NCBI GenBank assembly: GCA_014338185.1
Contig: QUBV01000028.1
Span: forward strand, 1 to 37,945
Source of the DNA: Lysobacterales bacterium
Lineage (GTDB): Bacteria; Pseudomonadota; Gammaproteobacteria; Xanthomonadales; Rhodanobacteraceae
Direction of reading: 5' to 3'
Length of the DNA: 37,945 bases
The translations under genes and the position numbers were made by a program. The notes under the pieces were generated by a model. It did no database searches. It had not been told where the DNA came from and worked only from the letters and a program-made list of their open reading frames with translations. This document shows, one piece after another, positions 1 through 7,773 of this stretch; position 1 is the stretch's first letter, and each line of letters opens with the position of its first letter.

Positions 1-246
1 CTCGGACAGTTTCGTCATCAACACTTCTTCCGCGCGCAGATATTTCATGGTGTGCTTCTGGCCGAGGAAATTCCGCGAGCCGTCCATGACGGGCTGGAAC
101 AATTCTACCGCAAGCGCGTCGTCGTTGACCTCGAAGCCGCGGCGGGCGTAGAAGCCGATGTTCTCGGGCGTGTGGGTGTCGAGCGCGCAGGCATGGCCGA
201 TGATGCCGCCACCGACGACCAGGGCTGTAGCGGATGCGGCAGGCAT
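1..246 (-). CDS. Start of FAD-dependent D-hydroxyproline oxidase-like gene joined to an MttB-like tail (partial, possibly chimeric)
   Basis: The reading frame is open from the ATG at 246 to the left edge. An in-frame ATG at 264 is the alternative; 246 is preferred because a GGAG lies 12 bases upstream. The first ~22 residues hold ALVVGGGIIG, the FAD-binding start of the DadA/D-amino-acid dehydrogenase family, which is what a hydroxyproline cluster should encode at this step (cis-4-hydroxy-D-proline to pyrroline-4-hydroxy-2-carboxylate). From about position 180 leftwards the protein no longer looks like that family. It contains GFEVNDDALAVELF and SRNFLGQKHTMKYLR, which resemble the C-terminal part of trimethylamine methyltransferase (MttB) family proteins. 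GC also falls to about 58% there, against about 70% elsewhere. It could be a real fusion, a recombination scar or an assembly chimera. The FAD start is fairly sure; the MttB resemblance rests on memory of the family. Confidence 0.5.
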   Translation of the reverse strand, partial: MPAASATALVVGGGIIGHACALDTHTPENIGFYARRGFEVNDDALAVELFQPVMDGSRNFLGQKHTMKYLRAEEVLMTKLSE

Positions 247-345
247 GCGGGGGCGGGACTCCATGGGCGCGGCGCTCCATGCTAGGTCGCGCGGTCGCGC
301 CTGGCTATGCAGGATTCCGCACCAGCGGTACGGATGCGTGCAGGC

Positions 346-1074
346 TCAGGCCCAGTCGCCGCCGACGAGGCTGCGGTAGTCGCGCGGCGTGGTGCCGACG
401 GCGGCCTTGAACTGGCGGCTGAACGCGCTCTGGTCGCTGAAGCCGCAGGCCTGGCCGATCGCGGCGATGCTGCCGCCGCCGCGCAGCAGCTGGGTGGCCG
501 CCTCGATGCGCAGGCGCATGAGCCATTGCTGCGGACTGAGATGGAACACGCGCTGGAACTGGCGCTCGAGCTGCGACAGCGACAGCCCCGCGAGCTCGGC
601 CAGCGTCTGCATGCGCACGCGCTCGCCATAACGGCGTTCCATGTGGTCGAGCACGCGGCGCAGCCGCGCGTGGCCCGGATGGCGGCCATCGGGCTGCTGC
701 AGGTCGCGCGAAATGCCGATGAGGCCGACGATCGCGTGACCCTGCCGCAGCGGCATCTTGTGGGTGAGGCACCAGCCCGAGGCGCGGTTGGCGAACAGGT
801 GCAATTCGAGCTGGTTGCTGATGGTGGCGCCGGCAAGCACGCGCCGGTCCTGGGCCAGGTAGGACTCCCCCAGCCGCGCCGGAAACAGTTCGGCCGCGGT
901 GCGCCCGATCACGGCTTCGCGCCGCGCGCGCCCGAGTCGCCGCAGCAGGGTCTGGTTGGCGTGGGTGTAGCGGCCGTCGCGGTCCTTGATGAAGAACACC
1001 GTGTCGGGCAGGCCGTCCATGAGTTCCTGCAGCTGCGCGGCGGGAATCGGCGGGATCGGGCTGGACATGGGCAT
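346..1074 (-). CDS. PAS-AraC family transcriptional regulator of hydroxyproline genes
   Basis: This is a likely DNA-binding regulator of the divergent hydroxyproline genes, about 242 residues from the chosen start. An N-terminal PAS-like sensor ([20 protein letters not shown], then GRTAAELFP) is followed by a two-helix-turn-helix AraC/XylS domain in the last ~100 residues, with [16 protein letters not shown] and the signature [18 protein letters not shown]. It has a PAS sensor instead of the cupin common in AraC proteins, so a small ligand bound in the PAS pocket is a reasonable inference. The start is uncertain: ATGs lie at 1149, 1098, 1092, 1074 and 1068, none with a good ribosome site. The PAS fold begins soon after 1068, and the first option overlaps the start of the epimerase gene. 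It reads in the same direction as the flavoprotein fragment at the left edge. Confidence 0.8.
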   Translation of the reverse strand: MPMSSPIPPIPAAQLQELMDGLPDTVFFIKDRDGRYTHANQTLLRRLGRARREAVIGRTAAELFPARLGESYLAQDRRVLAGATISNQLELHLFANRASGWCLTHKMPLRQGHAIVGLIGISRDLQQPDGRHPGHARLRRVLDHMERRYGERVRMQTLAELAGLSLSQLERQFQRVFHLSPQQWLMRLRIEAATQLLRGGGSIAAIGQACGFSDQSAFSRQFKAAVGTTPRDYRSLVGGDWA

Positions 1075-1147
1075 TTGTGCAGATTTCGGCATGCGCATGG
1101 CGCGAATCAGGCTAGACGATGCCACGCCGACGGGCGATCCTGCCAGC

Positions 1148-2092
1148 ATGATCGAGATCGACTACATCGACAGCCACAGCGGAGGCGAGCCGACCCGCGT
1201 GGTGCTCTCGCCGTTGCCGGGCATGGAGCGCGGCACGCTGCAGCAACGCCGCGCCGCGCTGGTGCGCGAGCACGACCGCTGGCGCAGCATGATCGCGTGC
1301 GAACCGCGCGGCTCGGACACCATGGTCGGCGCACTGCTGCTGCCGCCCGAGCAGCCCACGTCGGCGGCCGCGGTGATCTTCTTCAACAACGTCGGCGCAC
1401 TGGGCATGTGCGGCCACGGCACCATCGGCCTGGTGCGCACGCTCGCGTACCTGGGCCGGATCGGACCGGGCCTGCATGCGATCGACACGCCCGTGGGCAC
1501 GGTCCGCGCGCAGTTGCACGAGGACGGCCGCGTGAGCATCGACAACGTCGCCAGCCACCGCAGCCGGCACCGCGTCGCGCTCGACCTGCCCGGCCATGGC
1601 CGCGTGCACGGCGACGTGGCCTGGGGCGGCAACTGGTTCTTCATCAGCAGCGACGCGCCGTGGCCGCTGCGCCTGGCGCACTGGCGTGAGCTCACCCACT
1701 ACTGCGCCGCGATCCGCAGCGCGCTGCTGCAGGCGGACATCCGCGGCGACGACGGCGCCGAGATCGACCACATCGAACTCAATGCCGCGCCGCTGGATCC
1801 GGCCAACCATGCGCGCAATTTCGTGCTGTGCCCGGGCCTGGCCTACGACCGCTCGCCCTGTGGCACCGGCCTGTCGGCCAAGCTCGCCTGCATGGCCGCC
1901 GACGGCGCGCTGGCCGCGGGCGAGGTGCTGCGCATGGAGAGCGTGGTCGGCAGCGTGTTCGAAGGCAGCTACACGCCGGTGGGCGACGGGCGCATCCAGC
2001 CGCGCATCAGCGGCCGCGCGCACCTGTCGGCGCAGGGCCGTCTGCTCATCGAAGCCGACGATCCGTTTGCATGGGGCATCGGCGCCGCATGA
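1148..2092 (+). CDS. lhpA: 4-hydroxyproline 2-epimerase
   Basis: The product inverts C2 of trans-4-hydroxy-L-proline to give cis-4-hydroxy-D-proline, the first step of Lhp-type catabolism, in the cytoplasm. The 314-residue product belongs to the proline racemase family. It opens with the family's [13 protein letters not shown]. Both catalytic cysteines are present: Cys88 in [15 protein letters not shown] and Cys238 in [12 protein letters not shown]. Two cysteines indicate an epimerase or racemase; the related trans-3-hydroxyproline dehydratases have Ser or Thr at the first position. The deaminase and dehydrogenase of the same route follow directly, which favours hydroxyproline over proline as substrate. 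The ATG at 1148 starts exactly at the family's conserved N-terminus, although an upstream in-frame extension is open. It is divergent from the PAS-AraC regulator. Confidence 0.92.
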   Translation: MIEIDYIDSHSGGEPTRVVLSPLPGMERGTLQQRRAALVREHDRWRSMIACEPRGSDTMVGALLLPPEQPTSAAAVIFFNNVGALGMCGHGTIGLVRTLAYLGRIGPGLHAIDTPVGTVRAQLHEDGRVSIDNVASHRSRHRVALDLPGHGRVHGDVAWGGNWFFISSDAPWPLRLAHWRELTHYCAAIRSALLQADIRGDDGAEIDHIELNAAPLDPANHARNFVLCPGLAYDRSPCGTGLSAKLACMAADGALAAGEVLRMESVVGSVFEGSYTPVGDGRIQPRISGRAHLSAQGRLLIEADDPFAWGIGAA

Positions 2093-2132
2093 ATTCCAAC
2101 CCTCCTTCCCCCTGCTGTCGAGCAATGCAGCC

Positions 2133-3038
2133 ATGAACGAGCTTTCCTGCTGGCGCGGCGTGGTGCCGGCCATCACCACCGCGTTCACCCAAGCCGGCGA
2201 CGTCGACCACGACTTCCTCGCACGCCACGCCAACTGGCTCGTTGACGCGGGTTGCAGCGGCATCGTGCCACTGGGTTCGCTCGGCGAGGGCGCCACGCTC
2301 ACGTTCGAGGAAAAGCTCGCGATCGTGCGCACGCTGGTCGCGGCACTGGGTTCGCGCGCACCCGTGATCGCCGGCATCGCCGCGCTGTCGACCGGCGAGG
2401 CGGTGCGCCTCGCGCGCGAATGCGAGCGACTCGGCGCCCGCGGCCTCATGGTGCTGCCGCCGTACGTGTATTCGTCGGACTGGCGCGAGATGGGCGCGCA
2501 CCTGCGCGCGGTGCTCGCGGCGACCGCGCTGCCGGTCCTGCTGTACAACAACCCGCTCGCCTACCGCACCGACTTCAGCCCCGAACAGGTGGCCGAACTC
2601 GCGACCGAGTTCCCGCAGGTGGTTGCGATCAAGGAATCCTCGGGCGATATCCGCCGCTTCGCCGCGCTGCGCGCGCTGCTGGGCGGGCGGCTGCAGCTCA
2701 TGGTCGGCATCGACGATGCACTGGTCGAGGGCGTGGCGATGGGCGCAACGGGCTGGATCGCGGGCGTGGTCAATGCGTTCCCGGCCGAATCGGTGCGCCT
2801 GTTCGAGCTCGCGCGCAGCGGCGGCAGCGACGCCGCGATGGAACTGTATTCCTGGCTGCTGCCATTGCTGCGCATGGACACCGTGCCCAAGTTCGTGCAG
2901 CTCATCAAGCTCATGCAGGCACGTGTGGGCCAGGGCAGCGAACAAGTGCGCGCGCCGCGCCTGATGCTGGCCGCGGAGGAACGCGCCGCGGCCTTGCGCA
3001 TCATCGACCACGCGATCGCCACGCGCCCGCGCCTGTGA
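2133..3038 (+). CDS. lhpC: 1-pyrroline-4-hydroxy-2-carboxylate deaminase (DapA-like)
   Basis: This 301-residue TIM-barrel enzyme of the dihydrodipicolinate synthase/N-acetylneuraminate lyase family probably converts pyrroline-4-hydroxy-2-carboxylate to 2-oxoglutarate semialdehyde with loss of ammonia. The Schiff-base lysine is Lys167 in VVAIKESSGD. The tyrosine that assists it is Tyr138 in LLYNNP, and the substrate loop is GSLGEGATL near residues 48-56. The YNNP form and the position between epimerase and semialdehyde dehydrogenase separate it from true DapA. It starts 40 bases after the epimerase stop and ends 7 bases before the next start, so the three genes are likely one transcript. The ATG at 2133 was chosen because MNELSCWRGVVPA matches the usual family N-terminus. 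Confidence 0.9.
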   Translation: MNELSCWRGVVPAITTAFTQAGDVDHDFLARHANWLVDAGCSGIVPLGSLGEGATLTFEEKLAIVRTLVAALGSRAPVIAGIAALSTGEAVRLARECERLGARGLMVLPPYVYSSDWREMGAHLRAVLAATALPVLLYNNPLAYRTDFSPEQVAELATEFPQVVAIKESSGDIRRFAALRALLGGRLQLMVGIDDALVEGVAMGATGWIAGVVNAFPAESVRLFELARSGGSDAAMELYSWLLPLLRMDTVPKFVQLIKLMQARVGQGSEQVRAPRLMLAAEERAAALRIIDHAIATRPRL

Positions 3039-3045
3039 GCCGGCC

Positions 3046-4644
3046 ATGAGCGCATCCGCACACCCTGCCCTGCAACCGATCCTGTGCGCGGGCCAATGGC
3101 GCGCATCGGCCGATGCGTCGGCGAGCTTCCGCGCCAGCGATCCTGCCAGCGGCGCGGCGATCGGGCCGAGCTTTCCGCGATCGGGTGAGGTCGATGTCGA
3201 GCAGATGCTCGCGGCGGCGAGCGCGGCGGCGCCGCAGCTGGCACACTGCCCAACCACGCGCATCGCCGACTTTCTCGAAGCCTATGCCGCGGCGATCGAG
3301 GCCGAGCGCGAGGCGCTGGTCGCGAGCGCGCACGCCGAAACCGCGCTGCCGATCACGCCGCGCCTGGCCGAGGTCGAGCTGCCGCGCACCAGCGGCCAGT
3401 TGCGGCAGGCCGCGCGCGCGGTGCGCGAGTGCAGCTGGACGCAACCGGTGATCGACACCCAGGCCGGCCTGCGCGCGCATTTCGCGCCACTGGGCAAGCC
3501 CGTGCTCGTGTTCGGCCCGAACAACTTCCCGTTCGCCTTCAATGCGGTGGCAGGCAGCGACTTCGCCAGCGCGATCGCCGCGCGCAACCCGGTGATCGCA
3601 TGCGCGCATCCCGCGCATCCGGCCACCACGCAACGACTGGCCGAGCTCGCCCATCGCGCGGTGCTCGACTGCGGCCTGCCGGATGCGACGCTGCAGCTGT
3701 TCCACGCGCTGGACCCCGCGCTGGGCCTGCGCCTGGCCGCCGACCGCCGCCTCGGCGCGATCGGCTTCACCGGCAGTCGCCGCGCGGGGCTTGCCCTCAA
3801 GGCCGCGGCCGACGGCGCGGGCGTGCCGATCCACGCCGAGATGTCGAGCGTCAACCCGGTGTTCCTGCTGCGCGGCGCGGTGCGCGAGCGCGCTGCCACG
3901 CTCGCGCAGGAGTTGTTCGCCTCGTGCACGCTCGGCAGCGGCCAGTTCTGCACCAATCCGGGGCTGGTGATGGTGACCGGCGACGCCGCGGGCGATGCGC
4001 TCGTGGGCGCGCTCGCGCAGCGCTTCGACGCCGCGCCCTCGATGGTGCTGTTCGGCGCGGGCGTGCAGCACCAGCTGGTCGCGGCGGTTGCGGCGCTGCG
4101 CCAGGCCGGCGCCCGCCTCGTGGGCGGGCGCGCGCAGGCCGAGGGACCGGGCTGGCGCTACGCACCGGGCCTGCTCGAGGTCGACGCGGACCAATTCCTG
4201 GCCCAGCCGCTGGCGTTGCAGCAGGAGGCATTCGGCCCGGTCACGCTGCTGGTGCGCTATCACGACACGGCCCAGGCAGTGGCGATCGCCGAGGCCTGCG
4301 AGGGCAACCTCACGGGCAGCCTGCATGGCGCGAGCGACCACAGCGATGACGCCGACCATGCACGCATCGCGCGTGCGCTGCGGCCGCGCGTGGGACGCCT
4401 CATCGAGGACCGCTGGCCCACCGGCGTGGCGGTGAGCGCGGCGATGCAGCACGGTGGTCCGTACCCGAGCACGAGCAACGCGAGCTTCAGCGCGGTGGGC
4501 ATGCCCGGTGCGATCCGCCGCTTCGCGCAGTGGCAGTGCTACGACCATGTGCGCGACGAGCGCCTGCCCGACGAACTGCGCGATGCGAATCCGCTCGGGA
4601 TCCAGCGCCTGGTCGACGGCTGCTGGAGCGACCGCGCGCTGTAG
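3046..4644 (+). CDS. 2,5-dioxovalerate (2-oxoglutarate semialdehyde) dehydrogenase
   Basis: The enzyme oxidises 2-oxoglutarate semialdehyde to 2-oxoglutarate with NAD(P)+, the last step of the hydroxyproline route and its link to the TCA cycle. The 532-residue aldehyde dehydrogenase carries the general base Glu265 in IHAEMSSVNP, the catalytic Cys302 in GSGQFCTNPG, the cofactor-site motif FGPNNFPFAFN at 157-167 and the GFTGSRRAG loop near 240. The FGxxNFPxAF and GQFCTNPG forms are typical of the hydroxyproline-type KGSADH branch rather than of betaine or succinate semialdehyde dehydrogenases. It starts 7 bases after the deaminase stop. The gene converges on dusB with only 7 bases between the two stop codons, so any terminator would have to sit inside coding sequence. 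Confidence 0.92.
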   Translation: MSASAHPALQPILCAGQWRASADASASFRASDPASGAAIGPSFPRSGEVDVEQMLAAASAAAPQLAHCPTTRIADFLEAYAAAIEAEREALVASAHAETALPITPRLAEVELPRTSGQLRQAARAVRECSWTQPVIDTQAGLRAHFAPLGKPVLVFGPNNFPFAFNAVAGSDFASAIAARNPVIACAHPAHPATTQRLAELAHRAVLDCGLPDATLQLFHALDPALGLRLAADRRLGAIGFTGSRRAGLALKAAADGAGVPIHAEMSSVNPVFLLRGAVRERAATLAQELFASCTLGSGQFCTNPGLVMVTGDAAGDALVGALAQRFDAAPSMVLFGAGVQHQLVAAVAALRQAGARLVGGRAQAEGPGWRYAPGLLEVDADQFLAQPLALQQEAFGPVTLLVRYHDTAQAVAIAEACEGNLTGSLHGASDHSDDADHARIARALRPRVGRLIEDRWPTGVAVSAAMQHGGPYPSTSNASFSAVGMPGAIRRFAQWQCYDHVRDERLPDELRDANPLGIQRLVDGCWSDRAL

Positions 4645-4651
4645 CGGCCGG

Positions 4652-5683
4652 CTACGCCGCCACCGCGAAGTGCGCCAGGTCGCCGGCGGCGAGCGCGTCG
4701 AAGTATTCGCGCGTGAGGCGCAGTTGCGCGGCCGCATCGTCGATGCGGTTGATGACGCCGCGAAAGGCCGTGTGTGCAGTCAGCGCCGCGGGCGTTCCCA
4801 GCTCGGCGTGATCGACCTGGCGCAGGTACCAGCCCAGGTGCTTGCGCGCGATGCGCACGCCCTGCAGCGGACCATGGAACGCATGCAGCGCGGCGAGGTG
4901 GTCGAGCAGGATCCGCGCGACCTCGGGCAGCGAAGGCGGTGGCAACAGTTCGCCGCTGGCGAGGAAGTGTGCGATCTCGCCGAAGATCCACGGTCGACCC
5001 TGCGCGGCGCGGCCGACCATGATCGCGTCGGCGCCGGTGGCGGCGAGCACCGCGCGCGCCTTGTGCGGCGAGTCGATGTCGCCATTGGCGATGACCGGGA
5101 TGGCCACCGCGGCCTTGATCGCGGCGATCGTGTCGTACTCGGCCCGGCCCTGGTACAGGTCGGCGCGCGTGCGCCCGTGCACCGCGAGCGCGGCGATGCC
5201 TTCGGCCGCGGCGATGCGCGCGATCGTGACGCCATTGCGATGGTCGTGGTCCCAGCCGGTGCGGATCTTGAGCGTGACCGGCACCGCGACCGCGCGCACC
5301 ACCGCGGCGAGGATGCGCGCCACCAGCGCCTCGTCCTGCAGCAGGGCACTGCCCGCCCACACGTTGCAGACCTTCTTGGCCGGGCAACCCATGTTGATGT
5401 CGATGATCTGCGCGCCCTGGTCGACGTTGTAGCGCGCCGCCTGGGCCAGCAGCGCCGGATCGTGGCCCGCGATCTGCACGCTGATCGGCGCGGGCTCGCC
5501 GGCATGGTCCATGCGCTGGCGCGACTTGCGCGTGGTCCACAGACGCGGGTCGCTGTGGGTCATCTCCGACACGGCTAGGCCCGCACCGAGCCGTTTGCAC
5601 AGCTGGCGGAACGGCTTGTCGGTGACGCCGGCCATCGGCGCGAGCACGACGGGCGGGTCGATCGTGTGGGGACCGATGCGCAT
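4652..5683 (-). CDS. dusB: tRNA-dihydrouridine synthase B
   Basis: This FMN-dependent enzyme reduces specific uridines in the tRNA D-loop to dihydrouridine, using NADPH. The 343-residue protein has the TIM-barrel start LAPMAGVTDKPFRQL, the catalytic Cys100 in DINMGCPAKKVCN, the GSALLQD segment typical of DusB, and HGRTRADLYQG and NGDIDSPHKA in the FMN-binding half. NMGCPAKKV marks DusB rather than DusA or DusC. The ATG at 5683 gives the family's usual N-terminus (MRIGPHTIDPPVVLAPMAGV). In many gammaproteobacteria dusB precedes fis; here it stands alone, downstream of a secreted protein and separated from it by a hairpin. Confidence 0.93.
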   Translation of the reverse strand: MRIGPHTIDPPVVLAPMAGVTDKPFRQLCKRLGAGLAVSEMTHSDPRLWTTRKSRQRMDHAGEPAPISVQIAGHDPALLAQAARYNVDQGAQIIDINMGCPAKKVCNVWAGSALLQDEALVARILAAVVRAVAVPVTLKIRTGWDHDHRNGVTIARIAAAEGIAALAVHGRTRADLYQGRAEYDTIAAIKAAVAIPVIANGDIDSPHKARAVLAATGADAIMVGRAAQGRPWIFGEIAHFLASGELLPPPSLPEVARILLDHLAALHAFHGPLQGVRIARKHLGWYLRQVDHAELGTPAALTAHTAFRGVINRIDDAAAQLRLTREYFDALAAGDLAHFAVAA

Positions 5684-5712
5684 GGCCGCGACAGTGTAAT
5701 GGCGCCAACGCA

Positions 5713-5739
5713 AGCGGGGCAGCCATGGGCTGCCCCGCT
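5713..5739 (-). terminator. Hairpin after the secreted HAF-repeat gene
   Basis: A perfect 12-bp inverted repeat (arms 5713-5724 and 5728-5739, three-base loop) lies between the secreted-protein gene, which stops at 5773, and dusB, which starts at 5683. On the minus strand the hairpin is followed by a weakly T-rich TTGCGTT. It is likely a transcription terminator or a block that lowers read-through into dusB. Confidence 0.55.
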
Positions 5740-5772
5740 CAGGGTTGCGGCGTCGCCGCCGCCGGGTACCGT

Positions 5773-7398
5773 CTAGTGCTTGTGCCGGCGCATCGCCGCG
5801 GCGGTGGCCGCATCGACGTGACGGCCGACCGCGCCCACGGTGGTGGGCGTATCGGTGGGATCGATGCTCACATCGTCGATGTAGACGCTGCCATCGGTGC
5901 TGCCACCGCCCGGGTAGTCGTACTGGAAGCGCAGCACGTGGTCGGCGCCGTCGGCCCAGGCGCTGATGTCGATCGAGCGCAGCGTGTAGCCCTCGTCGGG
6001 GAAGATCGTGGTCAGGTCGGTGGTTTCCACCGGCGTGCCGTCGATCGATACCGTGAAGGTGGCCGACAGGTCGGGCAGGTCTGCCGCAAAGCGCCAGTAA
6101 TTGAGGTAGCGCGGCGAACCGGCCGGGATCGTCACGGTCTGCTCGATGCTCTGGGTTTCCTGGTTGGCGCCACCCCAGCCGCCGAACCAGGTCGTGTACA
6201 CGCCGCCATGGGTCGGAAAGCCACCGGCCACGAAGAACGTGCTCGTCGGGTCGTTGCTGTCGGAAGCGGTCCAGTACGGGTTCGGACCGTAGCTCGTGCT
6301 GGTCTCCTCGAAGCCGCCATCCTGCACCACCGGCGGCGGCGGCGGCAGCTCGAAGCTGTCGCTGAAGATGTGGTCGACCGGGCCGTTGGCGCCGTCGATC
6401 ACGATCGACACGAGGCTGTCGCTGCCGATGGTCCAACCTGCGATCTTGCTGCCATCGCCGCTGATCGCGGTCAGGCCACCCTGCAGCGGCAGCGGCAGTT
6501 CGGGTGGCAGCGCCATGCCGCGATCACCCAGGTATTCGCCCAATTCCTGCACGCCCGCGGTCGCGGTCCAGATCAGCAGTGCGCGCGGCGGCGTGTCGAA
6601 GAAGCCGCTCGCGCCCACGATCATGTTGCCATCGTCACTCACGCCGAACGCAAAGGGCATGCTCGGGATCAGCGTGAGCTGCTGCGTGGTGACGTTGAAG
6701 CGCCAACCGCTGCCGACCACCCACTGGCCGTTGCCGCTCACGCCGGTGGCTTCGTCGAGCGAATTGCCCTGGTCGTCCTGGATGTAGGTGGGCACGCGAT
6801 CGACCCACACCACGCCCCGGCGGGCGCCCGAATTGACGTCGTCGTTCCAGCCGCCCACGACGCGGCCGTCGGCACTGATCGCATTCGCGCGCGAGGCGGT
6901 GGTGGGGCTGTCGACCGGCAGCGTGACCAGCCCATCGACGGGCGAGTGGTAGTAGGCCTTGGCCACCGTGAAGTCGCTGCTGTAGGCGAGGCCCACGGCA
7001 GTGCCGTCGTCGGCCACGTCGTAGACGTTGGCGTTGTCGGTGCCCGTGGGCAGCGGCAGCTGGGTCGGTGTGCTCGTGCCCACTGCGAGCAGCGCGGGCA
7101 GGTTGTGGCCGCCGTTGTCGACGCCACCGTCATTGGACCAGGCACCGGCCACGGTGCCGGCGTTGTTGATGCCGTTGGCATAGACCAGGCTCGACAGCAC
7201 TTCTTCGGTACCGCTGGCGGCGTCCCAGCGCAGGCCACCCTGGCCATCGATGTAGGCCACGAGGTACTGGCCGTTCTGCGAGAACTTGGTGGCCTGGGCA
7301 TTGGGGGTCTGCAGGACCGTGACCGAACCGGCGATGGCCATGCCGCTGCTCGCGGCAAGGGCCGCGGCGAGCGTCGCGGCAAACGGGGAAATGCGCAT
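5773..7398 (-). CDS. Secreted HAF-repeat protein with internal IFSDSFE motif and C-terminal beta domain
   Basis: This 541-residue exported protein has no known enzymatic role. A signal peptide (MRISPFAATLAAALAASSG, then a probable AIA-GS cleavage site) is followed by about 310 residues of repeated beta elements such as YANGINNAGTVAGAW, NAISADGRVVGGW, TGVSGNGQWVVGSGW and TAISGDGSKIAGW. These are typical of HAF-type extracellular repeats thought to form a propeller-like fold. Near residues 341-349 comes DHIFSDSFELPPPPP, like the IFxDGFE tail common at the end of exported Xanthomonadales proteins. Here it is internal and followed by a ~185-residue domain rich in aromatic and glycine residues (TTWFGGWGGANQ ... 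VYIDDVSID) that resembles a carbohydrate-binding jelly roll. The start at 7398 has GAGGAG about 11 bases upstream. Ligand and cell-surface attachment are unknown. Confidence 0.7.
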   Translation of the reverse strand: MRISPFAATLAAALAASSGMAIAGSVTVLQTPNAQATKFSQNGQYLVAYIDGQGGLRWDAASGTEEVLSSLVYANGINNAGTVAGAWSNDGGVDNGGHNLPALLAVGTSTPTQLPLPTGTDNANVYDVADDGTAVGLAYSSDFTVAKAYYHSPVDGLVTLPVDSPTTASRANAISADGRVVGGWNDDVNSGARRGVVWVDRVPTYIQDDQGNSLDEATGVSGNGQWVVGSGWRFNVTTQQLTLIPSMPFAFGVSDDGNMIVGASGFFDTPPRALLIWTATAGVQELGEYLGDRGMALPPELPLPLQGGLTAISGDGSKIAGWTIGSDSLVSIVIDGANGPVDHIFSDSFELPPPPPVVQDGGFEETSTSYGPNPYWTASDSNDPTSTFFVAGGFPTHGGVYTTWFGGWGGANQETQSIEQTVTIPAGSPRYLNYWRFAADLPDLSATFTVSIDGTPVETTDLTTIFPDEGYTLRSIDISAWADGADHVLRFQYDYPGGGSTDGSVYIDDVSIDPTDTPTTVGAVGRHVDAATAAAMRRHKH

Positions 7399-7733
7399 GG
7401 GGGAAGGGCTCCTCGAACAGGGCAACGACCGGTGGACGGGACCGGCACCAGGACGTGGCGGCAAGCCGCCCGGCGTCATCGCGCCAGCTTGCCCGAGCTC
7501 ATGGATCCGTCAATTCGCGCGGCATTCGCGATCGCTTATCGCGCCATCACTTTCTTGTGAAACAGTCACTTGTATCGAACAGGCGCAACCTGCGGCCGCT
7601 GTGGGCCCAGGTGGCGCGGCGGTGCCGCATCGCCGCTTCGAACCCGGCCGGCGTGGTGCCGGGTGCCGGCGGCCGCAGCCCTGTGCGGCAGCAGCCAGCG
7701 CGGGCGGCCGCGAGGTGGGGTCGGGCGCAACCA
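7399..7733. promoter_or_regulatory. Gene-free upstream region of the secreted protein
   Basis: No gene was recognised in these 335 bases. The stretch 7531-7572 is clearly less GC-rich than its surroundings, which suggests the promoter of the minus-strand secreted gene. A TTCACA (7561-7556) and a GATAAG (7540-7535) on the minus strand are possible -35 and -10 boxes, but their 15-base spacing is short, so this is a weak call. The rest is GC-rich and shows no conserved element to my eye. Confidence 0.3.
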
Positions 7734-7764
7734 GCGCGCGCCCGCCGCGAAGGCGGGCGCGCGC
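7734..7764 (-). terminator. Terminator hairpin after the MHS symporter gene
   Basis: A perfect 13-bp GC-only stem (arms 7734-7746 and 7752-7764, five-base loop) begins nine bases past the symporter stop codon, read on the minus strand. There is no strong T-run behind it, so termination may be partial or Rho-assisted; the stem itself is unambiguous. Confidence 0.6.
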
Positions 7765-7773
7765 GACGGCACC

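Noticed and set aside
2133-3038. dapA, dihydrodipicolinate synthase for lysine
   Set aside because: The YNNP motif and the position between hydroxyproline epimerase and semialdehyde dehydrogenase favour the deaminase of hydroxyproline breakdown.
5713-5739. Inverted repeats as ends of a mobile element
   Set aside because: The perfect inverted repeats at 5713, 7734 and 9520 differ from each other in sequence and each sits just after a stop codon, as terminators do. No transposase gene is present.
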